NCBI GenBank assembly: GCA_003158735.1
Contig: PMLB01000194.1
Span: 47,054 to 87,669 of the forward strand
DNA length: 40,616 nt
Source: Myxococcales bacterium
GTDB lineage: Bacteria; Myxococcota_A; Polyangia; Fen-1088
Direction of reading: 5' to 3'
The position numbers and the translations under genes are program-made. This document shows, one piece after another, positions 10,861 through 21,085 of the stretch. The notes under the pieces were generated by a model, which made no database searches, was not told the DNA's origin, and saw only the letters and a program-made list of their open reading frames with translations. Position 1 is the first letter of the stretch, and every line of letters starts with the position of its first letter.

Positions 10861-11421
10861 ATGGAAGAGACAGAAATCGGGGAAGTCAGCGTCGACAAGC
10901 AGGCGGAGGCAGCGCACGAGAAGGCCCGGGAAGAAAGGCATCGGGCGCCCTGGCTGCGCGGGCTGGCAGTCTCGACGGCATGCCTGGCGGTTGTGGCAGC
11001 CGTGGCCTCATTGAAATCCGGGCAATGCGCGAACGAGGCGTTGCTCAAGCAATCTCGGGCCACTGATCAGTGGGCCTACTATCAGGCAAAGGGAAACAAG
11101 GCGGCGACGAAGGTTTCGGAATTGGAGATTCTCACCGAGCTGCACGCGGCCCCCGAACGACTCGAGATCATTCGCCGTGACATCCAGAAACACGCGCACG
11201 AGCAAGACGAGATTCGCGCCGAGGCTCAACACCTGGAGGCCGAATCGCGCGACGATCTCGCCAAGCATGAGTGGTTCGCGCTCACCGTAACCTTGCTTCA
11301 GGTGTCCATCGGATTGTCCGCAATCGGGGCGTTGCTAGAAAGCCGCAAGATCTGGCTCGCTTCAATGGCCACTGGCGGTGCGGCAACGATCATCTTTGTG
11401 GCGCGCTGGATCTTGAACTGA
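10861..11421 (+). CDS. DUF4337-like membrane protein
   Basis: AVSTACLAVVAAVASLKSGQCANEALLKQSRATDQWAYYQAKGNKA plus two C-terminal TM segments; strong RBS aaggagacaccATG. Confidence 0.65.
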   Translation: MEETEIGEVSVDKQAEAAHEKAREERHRAPWLRGLAVSTACLAVVAAVASLKSGQCANEALLKQSRATDQWAYYQAKGNKAATKVSELEILTELHAAPERLEIIRRDIQKHAHEQDEIRAEAQHLEAESRDDLAKHEWFALTVTLLQVSIGLSAIGALLESRKIWLASMATGGAATIIFVARWILN

Positions 11422-11568
11422 TGGTTGCCGCCGATCGATGAGCTCGGCCGCGCTACAGAGCATAAGGGCAACTGGTTTGGCTACCTGAACCAGCTCGATG
11501 GGCGTGACCTTGATGCGCTCGATCTTCATTCTATCGAGGGAACTCTGGACATCGTTCGGTTGGGTCAT
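11362..11568 (-). CDS. Small hypothetical ORF (68 aa, MTQPNDVQSSLDRMKIERIKVTPIELVQVAKPVALML...)
   Basis: Minus-strand caaggagacacgccATG is a strong Shine-Dalgarno, but the 3' end overlaps the DUF4337-like gene antisense. Confidence 0.3.
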   Translation of the reverse strand: MTQPNDVQSSLDRMKIERIKVTPIELVQVAKPVALMLCSAAELIDRRQPSVQDPARHKDDRCRTASGH

Positions 11569-11744
11569 GGCGTGTCTCCTTGGCCTGGGCAAAAGCCAAA
11601 GATGCTCATGAACGGCTCTCCTTTGGTTCGGCTGTGCCGCTGTCACATTCGATCACAGCGATAGTCCAGCCCGCTCCTTGGTCAGGTGACGCAGAAGATA
11701 ATTCTTCTTGACGGGACGGAATTTGCCTCGATAGAAGACAACCG

Positions 11745-14700
11745 TTGTTGTGGGATCAACGTTGCGTTCAACCTATGGAGGCTCCAGTGAACAGAAACGA
11801 TGAGGGACGGACGAGTGGTAGCAAGGTCAGCAGTCTTGCGGATCGGCTTTCAAAGGGCATAGCGGTGGCCGCGCTGGCAACGCTGGTCGGGCCGCTCGGC
11901 AGTTCCGCCTGCCGCAGGGCCGAACCCGGGCCTGGGGCCGGGCCCGGGGGGCCGGTGGGCTCAACGCAAAAGGCGCTCGATGTTGGTCCTCACCTGCTCA
12001 CGGGAACGGTGTTCGGCGGCGGCACCGCCATGCCAGGTACGCTGGTCGAGGCCCTGACCGACGGTACCACCACCGTGGTCGTATCGAGCACGACCGACGC
12101 CAGCGGCGGCTACTCGCTCTCGCTGCCGCCTGGGACCTACGATCTGCGGCTGACCCCGCCGGCCGGCAGCGGATATGACGTACAAACCGTACAGAACGTC
12201 GTGATCGCCGACGCCGACAAGCGGGACGACATTGTCCTTATCGCCGAAGGGGGAATGGTCGCGGGGCACGTGCGTGGCTATGGTGGGGTAGCGATAGCGG
12301 CGGCGACTGTGTATGTGTACACGCCGAGCTGGACATGGGTTACCTCGACAACGACAGACGACCAGGGGCAATACCAGCTGAGCCTCGGGCCCGGGACCTA
12401 CATGTTTCAGGTCCAGACACCCTACCCGCCGCCCGCGGGTGCGCCCAATGGCTCCTGGTCCGAGGATCTATACAATCAAACCATCAGCAACAGCACGACG
12501 CTCGACTTCAACCTTCCGGTGGCCAGGGTTCAAGGGGCGGTGACCGACGCGAACGGCGCCCCGGTGCCCGGTGTTTCAGTCGCGGCGAATGGGAACAGTT
12601 ACCCAGTGTCGGGGAGCGCCTCCTTCAACGCCAGCGCAAAGACCGATGCCAGCGGCCACTATGAACTCCTGGTCTTCACCGGGACGAACCTCACCTTTGC
12701 CGTGACCCCGCCGCCAGCCAGCGGTTTCTCGATCACCGTTCTTTCGAACGTCGCGGTTTCGGCCGACTTCAGCCAGACCATCATCCTCGAAAGCCCGGAT
12801 CTTTCGCCGCCCATCATTGTGGCTGGGCCGACTGTGGTTCACCTGAGCGATACCTCGGTTTCAATCAATTGGGAGACCAATGAACCGGCCAATTCGCTGG
12901 TCGACTATGGAATTGGCGGGCTGACATTGTCTGCCTCGTCGGCGAACCTTGTCATCAAGCACGAGGTGACCCTGACCGGGCTGGCCGTCTCCACCGTGTA
13001 CCAGTACCGCGTCAGTTCCACTGACGGCAGTGGCAACGGCCCGACCACCTCGGCGATCCTCACCTTCCGAACCGAAGATCCGCCTGGGGACATCACGGCT
13101 CCGGTGATCACCGCGGGCCCGACCGTGACCAGCATTGGGCAGACCACAGCCATTGTCATTTGGAGCACCGACGAGCCAGCCTCCACCGTGGTTCACTATG
13201 GAACCAGCGGCGGCCTTGGCACCGATGCCACAGTCGCCGGGTTCACAGTGGCCCACCAGACGACACTTTCCAATCTGACTCCGGGGACAACCTATTTCTA
13301 TGTCGTCGCGTCGACCGATCCCGACGGCAACGGCCCGACCTCGAGCGCCCAGGCCACGTTCACCACTGCGGCCATCCCCGACACCACGCCGCCTTTGATT
13401 CTCACCGGTCCCAAGGTGACCGACACGACCGACACGACCTTGAAAGTGGTCTGGACCACGGACGAGGCAGCGACCAGCGGCGTGTCCTACAATGACGGCA
13501 CGACCTACTTTGTGGTCAGCGACGCCACCCTGGTCACCTCGCACGAGGTGGTGCTGGCGAGCCTCAACCCGGCCACCACGTACCACATCACGGTCTCGTC
13601 GAAGGATCTCGCGGGCAATGGCCCCACCCTTGGCGGACCCATCGACGGCACAACCCTGGCGTCACAGACCAACGCATCTCCGGTCGTGACCGTGCCGGCC
13701 GATCAGGTTGCCGAGGCCACTGGGCCGACTGGCGCTGTCGTAAGTTTCGTCGCCAGCGCGAATGACGCCGAGGATGGCCCGCTGACCCCGGTGTGCACGC
13801 CAGCTTCGGGCGCGACCTTCCCACTTGACGTCATCACGGTGACCTGCACCGCCACTGACAGCAAGGGCGCAAAGGGCACGGCATCGTTCAAGATCACGGT
13901 GCGCGACACCACCGCGCCGGTGCTGAAGTTGCCGGATCCCATTACCGTCGACGCCGACGCCAGCGGCGTGGTGGTGGTCACCTTTGTCGTAACTGCCACG
14001 GACGCCGTGACTGCCTCAATTACACCGATTTGCTCGCCAGCGTCGGGCAGCGCATTCCCGATCGGCCCCACCACTGTCACCTGCACAGCGAAGGATGCCG
14101 CCAACAATAAGGCGAGCGGCAGCTTCCCAGTGACTGTGCGCAAGCCGAACACGCCGCCGGTTGTGTTGGTTCCGAGTGGCATCGTCGTGGAGGCGACCGG
14201 ACCCGCCGGCGCGACTGTGGTCTTTGCGGCGAGCGCGAACGATGCCGAGGATGGTCCGTTGCCTGCGACCTGCTCGCCAGCCTCAGGCACCATCTTCCCG
14301 ATCAGCGCCTCAACGGTGACTTGCACAGCAGCCGACCACCAGGGCGCCAAGGGTTCGGCGGCATTCTCGGTCGCGGTTGTCGACACGACGCCCCCGACGC
14401 TTGTCCTGCCAGCGCCGATCGCCGTGGATGAGGACGGGACTGGCGGCGCGACGGTCAGCTTCACTGTGACAGCAACCGACATAGTTTCGGGGTCGGTGAA
14501 GCCGGTGTGTACGCCTGCCTCGGGCAGTCGCTTTGTGGTCGGCGCAACGACCGTGTCGTGCGACGCCGCAGATGCGGCCGGCAACCATGCGAGCGGCACT
14601 TTCCAGGTCACGGTGCGTGCGGTCAACAAGCCACCGACCGTGAAGGTTCCTGCCAACATGACAGTCGAAGCCGCGGGACCGGCGGGCGCAGTGGTCACGT

Positions 14701-15797
14701 TTGTGGCCACCGGCAGCGATCCCGAGGATGGGACGATCGCGCCCGTGTGCACGCCAGCATCGGGCGCGACCTTCGCGCTCGGCGCGACGACGGTAACCTG
14801 CAAGGTGACCGACCACGCCGGGGCCAGCGCCTCGGGTTCGTTCACTGTCACGGTCGTTGACACAACACCCCCGGTGTTCGCCTTCGTGCCTCCGTCTGTG
14901 ACCATTTCAAACTGTTCGACCGCCAACCTTGGCCAAGCGACCGCCACGGACAAGGTCGGGCCAGTGACTATCACGAACAACGCCCCGGCGGTGTTCTCCG
15001 ACGGGTCGACCGTGGTGACCTGGACGGCGAAGGACGGCGCCGGCAATACCGCGAAAGCAACCCAGACGGTGACGGGAGCTTGCCTAACCTGCGTGTTTGG
15101 CGGACAGGAACTGGACATCAACGATCGCACGCATATCAACGGCGGGGCGGTTGCGGCCGGCAAGCTGTACATCGGCGCCGACGGACGAATCGCGGGCGAC
15201 GCCAAGGCCTCGGGCAATGCCGATCTGCGGAGCCGCGCCACGGTGACTGGAACGTTGCGGGTGGCCGGAGCGCTCAGCCGGACCTCAGACGTGGTGATCG
15301 GCGCGCTGGTCAATCCTGCCAGCGTCATTGCGCCGACCTTGCCGAGCAAGACCTTCACTGTCGGCACGGGGAGCGTGTCGATCGCGGCGAACGCCACCAA
15401 GGTACTGGCGCCAGGAAACTTTGGCAACATGACCATTTCAAGTCGCGCCAACGTCACCCTGACGGCTGGGACCTACAACTTCGCATCGCTCGACATCGAG
15501 TCCTACGCACAGCTGACGCTGAACACGGCCGGCGGTCCCATCACCATCAACGTCCAGGGCGCGTTGGTCTTCAAGAGCCAGATCACCTATGCGGCGACCG
15601 CTCCTGCGAGCATCACCTGGTACAGCAACACATCGATCGACGTTGAGCCACAGCAGCTGCCCACATTCCCGGGCACCCTGGTGTCGCCCAACGGGCTCCT
15701 CAGGATCGCGTCGCAGAACACCATCAACGGCTGCGTTGAGGGCGGCAAGATCGTCGACATCGAGCCCGACAACACGATCAACGGGCGCAGTCTATAG
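11745..15797 (+). CDS. Large secreted/surface mosaic protein: carboxypeptidase-regulatory-like, FN3-like and HYR-type repeats, C-terminal beta-helix-like region
   Basis: LxGTVFGGGTAMPGTLVEA..., repeated WxTxExAxSxVxYG units, repeated EATGPxGAxVxFxAxANDAEDGP...CTPASGxxFPxGxTTVTCTA units, C-terminal GKLYIGADGRIAGDAKASGNADLRSRATVTGTL. Confidence 0.85.
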   Translation: MLWDQRCVQPMEAPVNRNDEGRTSGSKVSSLADRLSKGIAVAALATLVGPLGSSACRRAEPGPGAGPGGPVGSTQKALDVGPHLLTGTVFGGGTAMPGTLVEALTDGTTTVVVSSTTDASGGYSLSLPPGTYDLRLTPPAGSGYDVQTVQNVVIADADKRDDIVLIAEGGMVAGHVRGYGGVAIAAATVYVYTPSWTWVTSTTTDDQGQYQLSLGPGTYMFQVQTPYPPPAGAPNGSWSEDLYNQTISNSTTLDFNLPVARVQGAVTDANGAPVPGVSVAANGNSYPVSGSASFNASAKTDASGHYELLVFTGTNLTFAVTPPPASGFSITVLSNVAVSADFSQTIILESPDLSPPIIVAGPTVVHLSDTSVSINWETNEPANSLVDYGIGGLTLSASSANLVIKHEVTLTGLAVSTVYQYRVSSTDGSGNGPTTSAILTFRTEDPPGDITAPVITAGPTVTSIGQTTAIVIWSTDEPASTVVHYGTSGGLGTDATVAGFTVAHQTTLSNLTPGTTYFYVVASTDPDGNGPTSSAQATFTTAAIPDTTPPLILTGPKVTDTTDTTLKVVWTTDEAATSGVSYNDGTTYFVVSDATLVTSHEVVLASLNPATTYHITVSSKDLAGNGPTLGGPIDGTTLASQTNASPVVTVPADQVAEATGPTGAVVSFVASANDAEDGPLTPVCTPASGATFPLDVITVTCTATDSKGAKGTASFKITVRDTTAPVLKLPDPITVDADASGVVVVTFVVTATDAVTASITPICSPASGSAFPIGPTTVTCTAKDAANNKASGSFPVTVRKPNTPPVVLVPSGIVVEATGPAGATVVFAASANDAEDGPLPATCSPASGTIFPISASTVTCTAADHQGAKGSAAFSVAVVDTTPPTLVLPAPIAVDEDGTGGATVSFTVTATDIVSGSVKPVCTPASGSRFVVGATTVSCDAADAAGNHASGTFQVTVRAVNKPPTVKVPANMTVEAAGPAGAVVTFVATGSDPEDGTIAPVCTPASGATFALGATTVTCKVTDHAGASASGSFTVTVVDTTPPVFAFVPPSVTISNCSTANLGQATATDKVGPVTITNNAPAVFSDGSTVVTWTAKDGAGNTAKATQTVTGACLTCVFGGQELDINDRTHINGGAVAAGKLYIGADGRIAGDAKASGNADLRSRATVTGTLRVAGALSRTSDVVIGALVNPASVIAPTLPSKTFTVGTGSVSIAANATKVLAPGNFGNMTISSRANVTLTAGTYNFASLDIESYAQLTLNTAGGPITINVQGALVFKSQITYAATAPASITWYSNTSIDVEPQQLPTFPGTLVSPNGLLRIASQNTINGCVEGGKIVDIEPDNTINGRSL
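13672..15090 (+). repeat. Roughly six tandem HYR-like repeats (~80 aa / ~240 bp each), two alternating subtypes
   Basis: Alternation of EATGPxGAxVxFxAxANDAEDGP units with DTTxPxLxLPxPIxVDxD units in the translated protein. Confidence 0.8.
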
Positions 15798-15817
15798 CTG
15801 GCAAGGGCTGCCACCCC

Positions 15818-15855
15818 GCGCCCCTTCCCGGGTGCACTTCGCCCGGGAAGGGCGC
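15818..15855. terminator. Long GC-rich inverted repeat downstream of the 1350-aa gene, likely transcription-terminating hairpin
   Basis: gcgccccttcccggg-tgcacttcg-cccgggaagggcgc: near-perfect ~14-bp stem between convergent genes; no strong U-tract. Confidence 0.5.
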
Positions 15856-16079
15856 GAAAGTAAGCCGCCATTTCACTCACCCCCCCAACGAAGGGGACAG
15901 CCAACCGCGCAAGAAGCAAGGCAGAGCCGGGCTACTGCTCCTCGATCAGGCGGGCATGCGGCACCCGTCCGCTGGGATATCCCCCTTCGAGCCAGCCTCC
16001 CGAGATAGATGTCATGAGCGCGAATCGATTCCAACCTGCCATATGTTCCGCCTATGCTCTCCACGGACAACCATGGAAG

Positions 16080-17345
16080 CTACTTGCGTCTTTGCAGCCA
16101 ATACGCCAACAGGCCAACCGCCAGCGTGGCCAAACCCACCAGGCTCTCCCGCGGCCGCTCGGCCACGGTGAAGCCTGTGGCGCCGATCACGAAAACCAAG
16201 AACAGGGCCGGCACCCAGGGCCAGCCCGGAACCTCCAGGGCCGGGCCTCGCTTATGCCGCTCCCACACCAGTCCCAGCACGGTGGCCGCAGTCATCAGGC
16301 TCAGGGTGAAGCCGACATAGGTGAGCAGACTGGCAAAGGCTGCCGTCCACAAAGCCACGATAGCGATCACCGTCTGCGCGAGGAGCGCGACGCGCGGGGG
16401 CCGGCCCGGCCGTACGGCCAACGCCCGCGGCAGAAAGCCGTCGGCGGCCATGCGCGCCGCGACCTGGGGCCCGGCCATGGCGAGGGACGAGACGCAGATC
16501 GCGAGCACGAAGGCGATCAGGCCCGAGACCAACTTGGCCAGGCGCGGCCCGCCCAACACCAGGGCGGCGATGCGGCCCACGTCGACCTTTCCCGCCAGCA
16601 AGGACGCCGGCGCGCCCAACACGAACACGGCATTCAGCCCGAGGTAGAGCACGGTCACGAGCACAGTCCCCAGCACCAAGGCCCGCGGCAGATTCCTCTT
16701 CGGCTGCGCCACCTCGCCGCCCACATACACAGCCGCGTTCCAGCCCTGGTAGCTGTAGGAGACAATCACCAGGGCCACGCCCAAGCCCGCCACTCGGCCC
16801 GGAGCCGCCACGTTGTGCAGTCCTTCGTGCACCAACTGCCCCATGCCGAACCCGGTGAACAGCGCGATCACGACCAGCTCGACGGCCACAGCGATCGCTT
16901 GCGCCCGCGCCCCGGCCGTCAGAGACACCGCGTGCACGGCTGCCGCAAACAAGATGATCACCGTCCCAGTCAGCCGCGGGGACGCCGAAGCAACGCCGCC
17001 CAGTGCGGACATGTACTGCCCGAAGGCAAAGGCCAGCGCGCCCAAGGGAACAGCAAACCCCACCAGCAGCGAAACCCAGCCGGCCAAGTAGCCGAGCGCC
17101 GGGTGCAAAGTTCGCGACAGGAACACATACTCTCCGCCCGATTCGGGAATGTGGCGAGCCAGTGCGCCGTAGCACAAGGCGCCGAGCAAGGCGACCGCGC
17201 CCCCCAAAACCCAGACCAGCAACACCAGCCAGGCCGAACCCAGATCAGCGATCAGGAGACCGCTCGTGGTGAACACACCCGTGCCCACCATGTTCGCCAC
17301 CACCAGGGCTGTGGCGCTACTCAGCCCGAGGCGTCGCTCGCTGTC
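16080..17345 (-). CDS. APC superfamily amino acid permease
   Basis: LGLSSATALVVANMVGTGVFTTSGLLIADLGSAWLVLLVWVLGGAVALLGALCYGALARHIPESGGEYVFLSRT; ATG at 17345 preferred to upstream 17438. Confidence 0.9.
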   Translation of the reverse strand, partial: DSERRLGLSSATALVVANMVGTGVFTTSGLLIADLGSAWLVLLVWVLGGAVALLGALCYGALARHIPESGGEYVFLSRTLHPALGYLAGWVSLLVGFAVPLGALAFAFGQYMSALGGVASASPRLTGTVIILFAAAVHAVSLTAGARAQAIAVAVELVVIALFTGFGMGQLVHEGLHNVAAPGRVAGLGVALVIVSYSYQGWNAAVYVGGEVAQPKRNLPRALVLGTVLVTVLYLGLNAVFVLGAPASLLAGKVDVGRIAALVLGGPRLAKLVSGLIAFVLAICVSSLAMAGPQVAARMAADGFLPRALAVRPGRPPRVALLAQTVIAIVALWTAAFASLLTYVGFTLSLMTAATVLGLVWERHKRGPALEVPGWPWVPALFLVFVIGATGFTVAERPRESLVGLATLAVGLLAYWLQRRK

Positions 17346-17355
17346 CATCGCAGTG

Positions 17356-18111
17356 CTATTTGCGCTTGCGCCGCAGGGCCAGGACCAGCTGGGCCCAGGC
17401 ATTGCGCTCGTCGTCCGATGTGAACGAGAACTCCACACTGGCCACCCGCGCCGCGCGCTTGCGTTTGCCGCTCTTCTCCACGCGCAGGACTTTCCCAGCG
17501 ACTTGACGTGCGTTCTTGGCCACAGCCCTGGCCTTCTCAGGCACAGTCAGATTCACGCCATCGCCGGCCGCGAGTGGCAACGAAGTTTCTACCGACACAC
17601 CGCCCGCACCCAGATTGCGGACACTGGCCCGCACATCACTTTGCTCGCCAGCCGCTTGCGGGGACTCCTCCCCTGCGGCCAGCGTCGCTGGCAGCCGCAC
17701 GCTGAGGCGTGAAAATCGTCGGCGCTGCTCGGTCTCAACCCTCACAAGTCGCTTCAGGGCCGCCGTGACTGGTGGACCGCCAGACACGCGCAGAATAGCC
17801 GCATGGCCGGTGTGGCGACCTGGGCCGCTCGCGTAGCGAACCACCACATCATGCCCCGCCTCAAGACCATCCGGGGCCGCGAGCAGGTCGGGAAAGGTAA
17901 AAAGCACCTCGCCGGGCCGCAAGCTGAAGACGAATCCATGGAGCGGCGTCAGGGAGCCGTTCGCGAAGATCTCCGCCCACTGGCCCAGGACGAGCTGGGC
18001 GTCCGGCGCAACAGTTTCTTTTCCCTGGCGAGGCTTGGGAACCGCGCGGGGCAATGGAAGCGGAGCCATAGAGTTCCCGACAGGCGTATCGACTCGCTCG
18101 TCTGACCACAT
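17356..18111 (-). CDS. PilZ domain-containing protein
   Basis: RRRFSRLSVRLPATL ... VRNLGAGGVSVETSLPLAAGDGVNLTV match PilZ pattern. Confidence 0.75.
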   Translation of the reverse strand: MWSDERVDTPVGNSMAPLPLPRAVPKPRQGKETVAPDAQLVLGQWAEIFANGSLTPLHGFVFSLRPGEVLFTFPDLLAAPDGLEAGHDVVVRYASGPGRHTGHAAILRVSGGPPVTAALKRLVRVETEQRRRFSRLSVRLPATLAAGEESPQAAGEQSDVRASVRNLGAGGVSVETSLPLAAGDGVNLTVPEKARAVAKNARQVAGKVLRVEKSGKRKRAARVASVEFSFTSDDERNAWAQLVLALRRKRK

Positions 18112-18148
18112 AAGAGCTATTCAACCTCCAGGGCTGAAGAATCAAGCA

Positions 18149-19306
18149 TCATAGGGCACCCCTGACAATATCGCCTAGTTCCTCGTCGGAAAGTTGCACG
18201 GGGTTGCCGCTCATGCTGCTGGCGGCCTTGGCCTTGGCCACCAGTGCCGGGATTTCGCTGATCGCCAAACCGTGATGACCGAGGCCACGCACCTCGAGGG
18301 CCTGGCAGATCTCGCGCACCCAGGCCACACCGTCGTCGGCTTCGGCGCCCTGCCGTCCCGTCACGATCTCGGCGATCCTACGATAGCGACTGCGGGCGGG
18401 ATGCTCGGGCGCGCGCTCGGCCAAGGCCCGCAGGTTGGCTTCCATCACGGGCGCCATCAAAGCCGCGCACAACGCCCCATGGGGTGCGTGCACCATCCCT
18501 CCCAGGGGCGCTGCGAAGCCATGCACAGCGCCCAGACCTCCATTGGCCAAGCACAGACCGCCGCACAGGCTCGCCAGCATCAGGTCCTCGCGCGTGTCCG
18601 CTTGCAGTCCCGAGGTGTAGGCCCGCCGCAAAGCCCGCGCCGAATGCCGCAGCCCCTCGGCGCCCAGCGCATCGGTCAAAGGATTGGCCCGGCCTGAAAC
18701 CAGCGCCTCCACCAGGTGCGACAGGGCGTCGAGGCCGCTGGAGGCCACCACCGACTTGGGTAGACCGCCGAGCAGATCCGGATCGAGCACCGTCAGAATA
18801 GGCAGCAAATGCGGACTGCGCAGGCTGACTTTGACCTTGGCCGCTGGCACACCGATGACCGCGTTGCGGGTCACCTCAGCGCCGCTGCCAGCCGTGGTGG
18901 GGATGGCCACATAGGGCAGCGGCCGCGACTGCAAGGGCTGCCCACGGCCCACCACCTCTAGATAGTCGAGCAGGACACCTCGGTTGGTGGACAGCGCGGC
19001 CACGGCCTTGCCCGTGTCCATGGCGCTGCCACCGCCCAGCCCGATCACGCCGTCACAACCCTCGCGTCGGCTCCGTGCCAAACCAGCCGACACCGATTCC
19101 ACCGTGGGTTCCTGATCCACGAGCCACGCCACCGACTCGATACCAGCCGCGGTCAGCAGGGATCGCAAGCGCTCGGCGCCTGGGCCGGGCAGATTAGTTG
19201 AGACCAAGGTGCGACGCACGCCCTGCGCGCGCAGAGCAGCCGGCACCTCCGCCAGCTTGCCGGGACCAAACAGCAAGCGCGAGGCAGTCGCGAATTCGAA
19301 GCTCAC
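18149..19306 (-). CDS. Iron-containing alcohol dehydrogenase
   Basis: [75 protein letters not shown] start at 19306 overlaps preceding stop (GTGA). Confidence 0.9.
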   Translation of the reverse strand: MSFEFATASRLLFGPGKLAEVPAALRAQGVRRTLVSTNLPGPGAERLRSLLTAAGIESVAWLVDQEPTVESVSAGLARSRREGCDGVIGLGGGSAMDTGKAVAALSTNRGVLLDYLEVVGRGQPLQSRPLPYVAIPTTAGSGAEVTRNAVIGVPAAKVKVSLRSPHLLPILTVLDPDLLGGLPKSVVASSGLDALSHLVEALVSGRANPLTDALGAEGLRHSARALRRAYTSGLQADTREDLMLASLCGGLCLANGGLGAVHGFAAPLGGMVHAPHGALCAALMAPVMEANLRALAERAPEHPARSRYRRIAEIVTGRQGAEADDGVAWVREICQALEVRGLGHHGLAISEIPALVAKAKAASSMSGNPVQLSDEELGDIVRGAL

Positions 19307-19617
19307 CACGTGGCGTCCTCGGTGACGTTGAAGTACTTCTTGCTCGTGCGCGGCTCGGCCATCATGGATGCCACGGTATCGCGCCATTTCCGATAGTGAG
19401 CGGTCTCCTTGTGCGCAGCCGCACCCTCGGGTCCGTGGTACGCCTCAATCAAGACGAAACGCGTGGGATCGTCGAGATCCTGCACGACATCGAAGCGCGC
19501 CACGCCCGGCTCCTTGACGCTCTCGCTGGCATTGGTCAGCGTGGCCGCGCGAAAGGTCTCGACCAGGTGAGGCTGGACGTGGACAGAAACCAGTACGATG
19601 TGAAGTGTGTGGGCCAT
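19303..19617 (-). CDS. Antibiotic biosynthesis monooxygenase (ABM / putative quinol monooxygenase) family
   Basis: [71 protein letters not shown]. Confidence 0.85.
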   Translation of the reverse strand: MAHTLHIVLVSVHVQPHLVETFRAATLTNASESVKEPGVARFDVVQDLDDPTRFVLIEAYHGPEGAAAHKETAHYRKWRDTVASMMAEPRTSKKYFNVTEDATW

Positions 19618-19718
19618 GGCCGGAGAATGGTGCTCTGCCGCGAAACCCGATGGACTGGGATGGCATCATAATCTATATCGCGGCCGGACTGAACCAGTTG
19701 GCCTTTTCCGACAAATAG

Positions 19719-20021
19719 GTGATATTGCCTGTGACCGAAACCACAGATGGGGTAGCCTTAGAAGCAATGGAATCTCAATCGTGGCCCACTTCAGCCTTGG
19801 CCGTCGAAGACTTCGACGAAGCCATATCTGGCTTTCGTCTGGTCGAGGTCAAGGTTTTTAGCGCCACCAAGCGCAAGGACCGAGACCGCCTGGACGAGGT
19901 GGCCACCGCCTGGTTGCAGGAGCATCAGAGCTTCGACCGTCTTACCGCCCGGGTGACGCTGTCATCGGATCTGGAGTACCACTGCCTGTCCATCACTTTC
20001 ATGGGCTGGCAGCGGATCTAG
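19719..20021 (+). CDS. Small hypothetical protein (100 aa)
   Basis: Uninterrupted ORF in an otherwise unassigned gap; no family recognised. Confidence 0.45.
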   Translation: MILPVTETTDGVALEAMESQSWPTSALAVEDFDEAISGFRLVEVKVFSATKRKDRDRLDEVATAWLQEHQSFDRLTARVTLSSDLEYHCLSITFMGWQRI

Positions 20022-20360
20022 CTAGAGCTTGTCGAGAAATTGCCGGCCGCCCGAAGGGACGGCCCGCGGGTCGCGTGGGCAAGGGCGTGAGGGTGAGCGA
20101 GTTCGTGTGAGGTGCGTGGGCGGCGGAAGGCGTGCCGCGTGCCGCGCGCCCCACAAGGGGGCTTCGGGACGGACAGCCCACCCCACCCGCCCCGCGCTTC
20201 GCGCGCCCATCGCGCGAGTCGCCCACGCAAGCCGCTTTCCGCTGGTCGCTCACGCTACCGCGACCGCTCACGCCCGCGCGGGCCGCTCTGCGCGTGGAGG
20301 CGCCAGTCGGCCCTCCTTGCCAGCAGCCCGGCGAAGGCGCGGCAAAGCGCGGGACTTGCT

Positions 20361-20419
20361 CTTGCCGACAAGGCAAGGCAGGGTAGCGGCTTTCCCACCC
20401 CGTACGGAAGGAAGCCGCT
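20361..20419 (+). promoter_or_regulatory. Two consecutive hairpins in the likely 5' leader of the dedA-like gene
   Basis: cttgcc-gacaa-ggcaag (20361-20377) and agcggctttcc-...-ggaagccgct (20385-20419) immediately upstream of ATG 20435. Confidence 0.35.
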
Positions 20420-20434
20420 GTCTTGCAATCATTG

Positions 20435-21085
20435 ATGGACCTGTTTCACAAGATCTACAACGTCCAGGGCATCATCCAATGGGGCGGCATGGCCGCTCTG
20501 GTGGCGGTGATCTTCTCCGAAACGGGGCTTCTGGTCGGTTTCTTTCTGCCAGGCGACTCGCTGCTGGTCACCGCAGGCATCTTCTGCACCTCGGCCAACC
20601 CCACCGGCAAGCCGCTGCTCGACATCGTGTGGCTGAACCTAGCGGTTTGCATCGCAGCCGTGGCGGGCGACCAGGTGGGCTTCTACATTGGCCGCAAGAC
20701 CGGGCCCAAGATCTTCAAGCGCGAGAGCTCGCTTCTCTTCAACAAGAAGCACCTCATCCGCACCCACGAGTTCTACGAGCGCCACGGCGGCAAGACCATC
20801 ATCCTGGCGCGCTTCATACCCATCATCCGCACCTTTGCCCCGGTGGTGGCGGGCGTGGGCAGCATGAACTACCGCCGCTTCGTCAGCTACAACGTCTTCG
20901 GCGGTATCGGCTGGGTGCTGAGCATGACCCTCATCGGCTACGGTCTGGCGACCACCTGGCCCGGGGTGACCAAACACATCGAGAAGCTGATCATCCTGAT
21001 CATCTTCCTTTCGCTCCTGCCTGGTATCATCGCCTACGCCAAGAACTACCTGGCCAACCGAAAAAATGCCAAGAACGCCGCCTGA
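20435..21085 (+). CDS. DedA family membrane protein
   Basis: FSETGLLVGFFLPGDSLLVTAGIF, GDQVGFYIGRKTG, FYERHGGKTIILARFIPIIRTFAPVVAGVGSMNYRRF. Confidence 0.92.
   Translation: MDLFHKIYNVQGIIQWGGMAALVAVIFSETGLLVGFFLPGDSLLVTAGIFCTSANPTGKPLLDIVWLNLAVCIAAVAGDQVGFYIGRKTGPKIFKRESSLLFNKKHLIRTHEFYERHGGKTIILARFIPIIRTFAPVVAGVGSMNYRRFVSYNVFGGIGWVLSMTLIGYGLATTWPGVTKHIEKLIILIIFLSLLPGIIAYAKNYLANRKNAKNAA

Noticed and set aside
11641-11657. CRP-like half-sites tgtcacattcgatcaca
   Set aside because: Spacing is one base longer than the canonical TGTGA-N6-TCACA and one half-site is imperfect
13703-15457. 584-aa minus-strand ORF
   Set aside because: Antisense to the HYR repeats; periodic V/T/A/P-rich translation mirrors the sense repeats, a high-GC artefact
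16014-17423. 469-aa plus-strand ORF (Q/H/R-rich)
   Set aside because: Antisense to an obvious APC permease
19802-19818. Palindrome cgtcgaag-a-cttcgacg
   Set aside because: Lies in a plausible coding frame (VEDFDE); no reason to treat it as an operator
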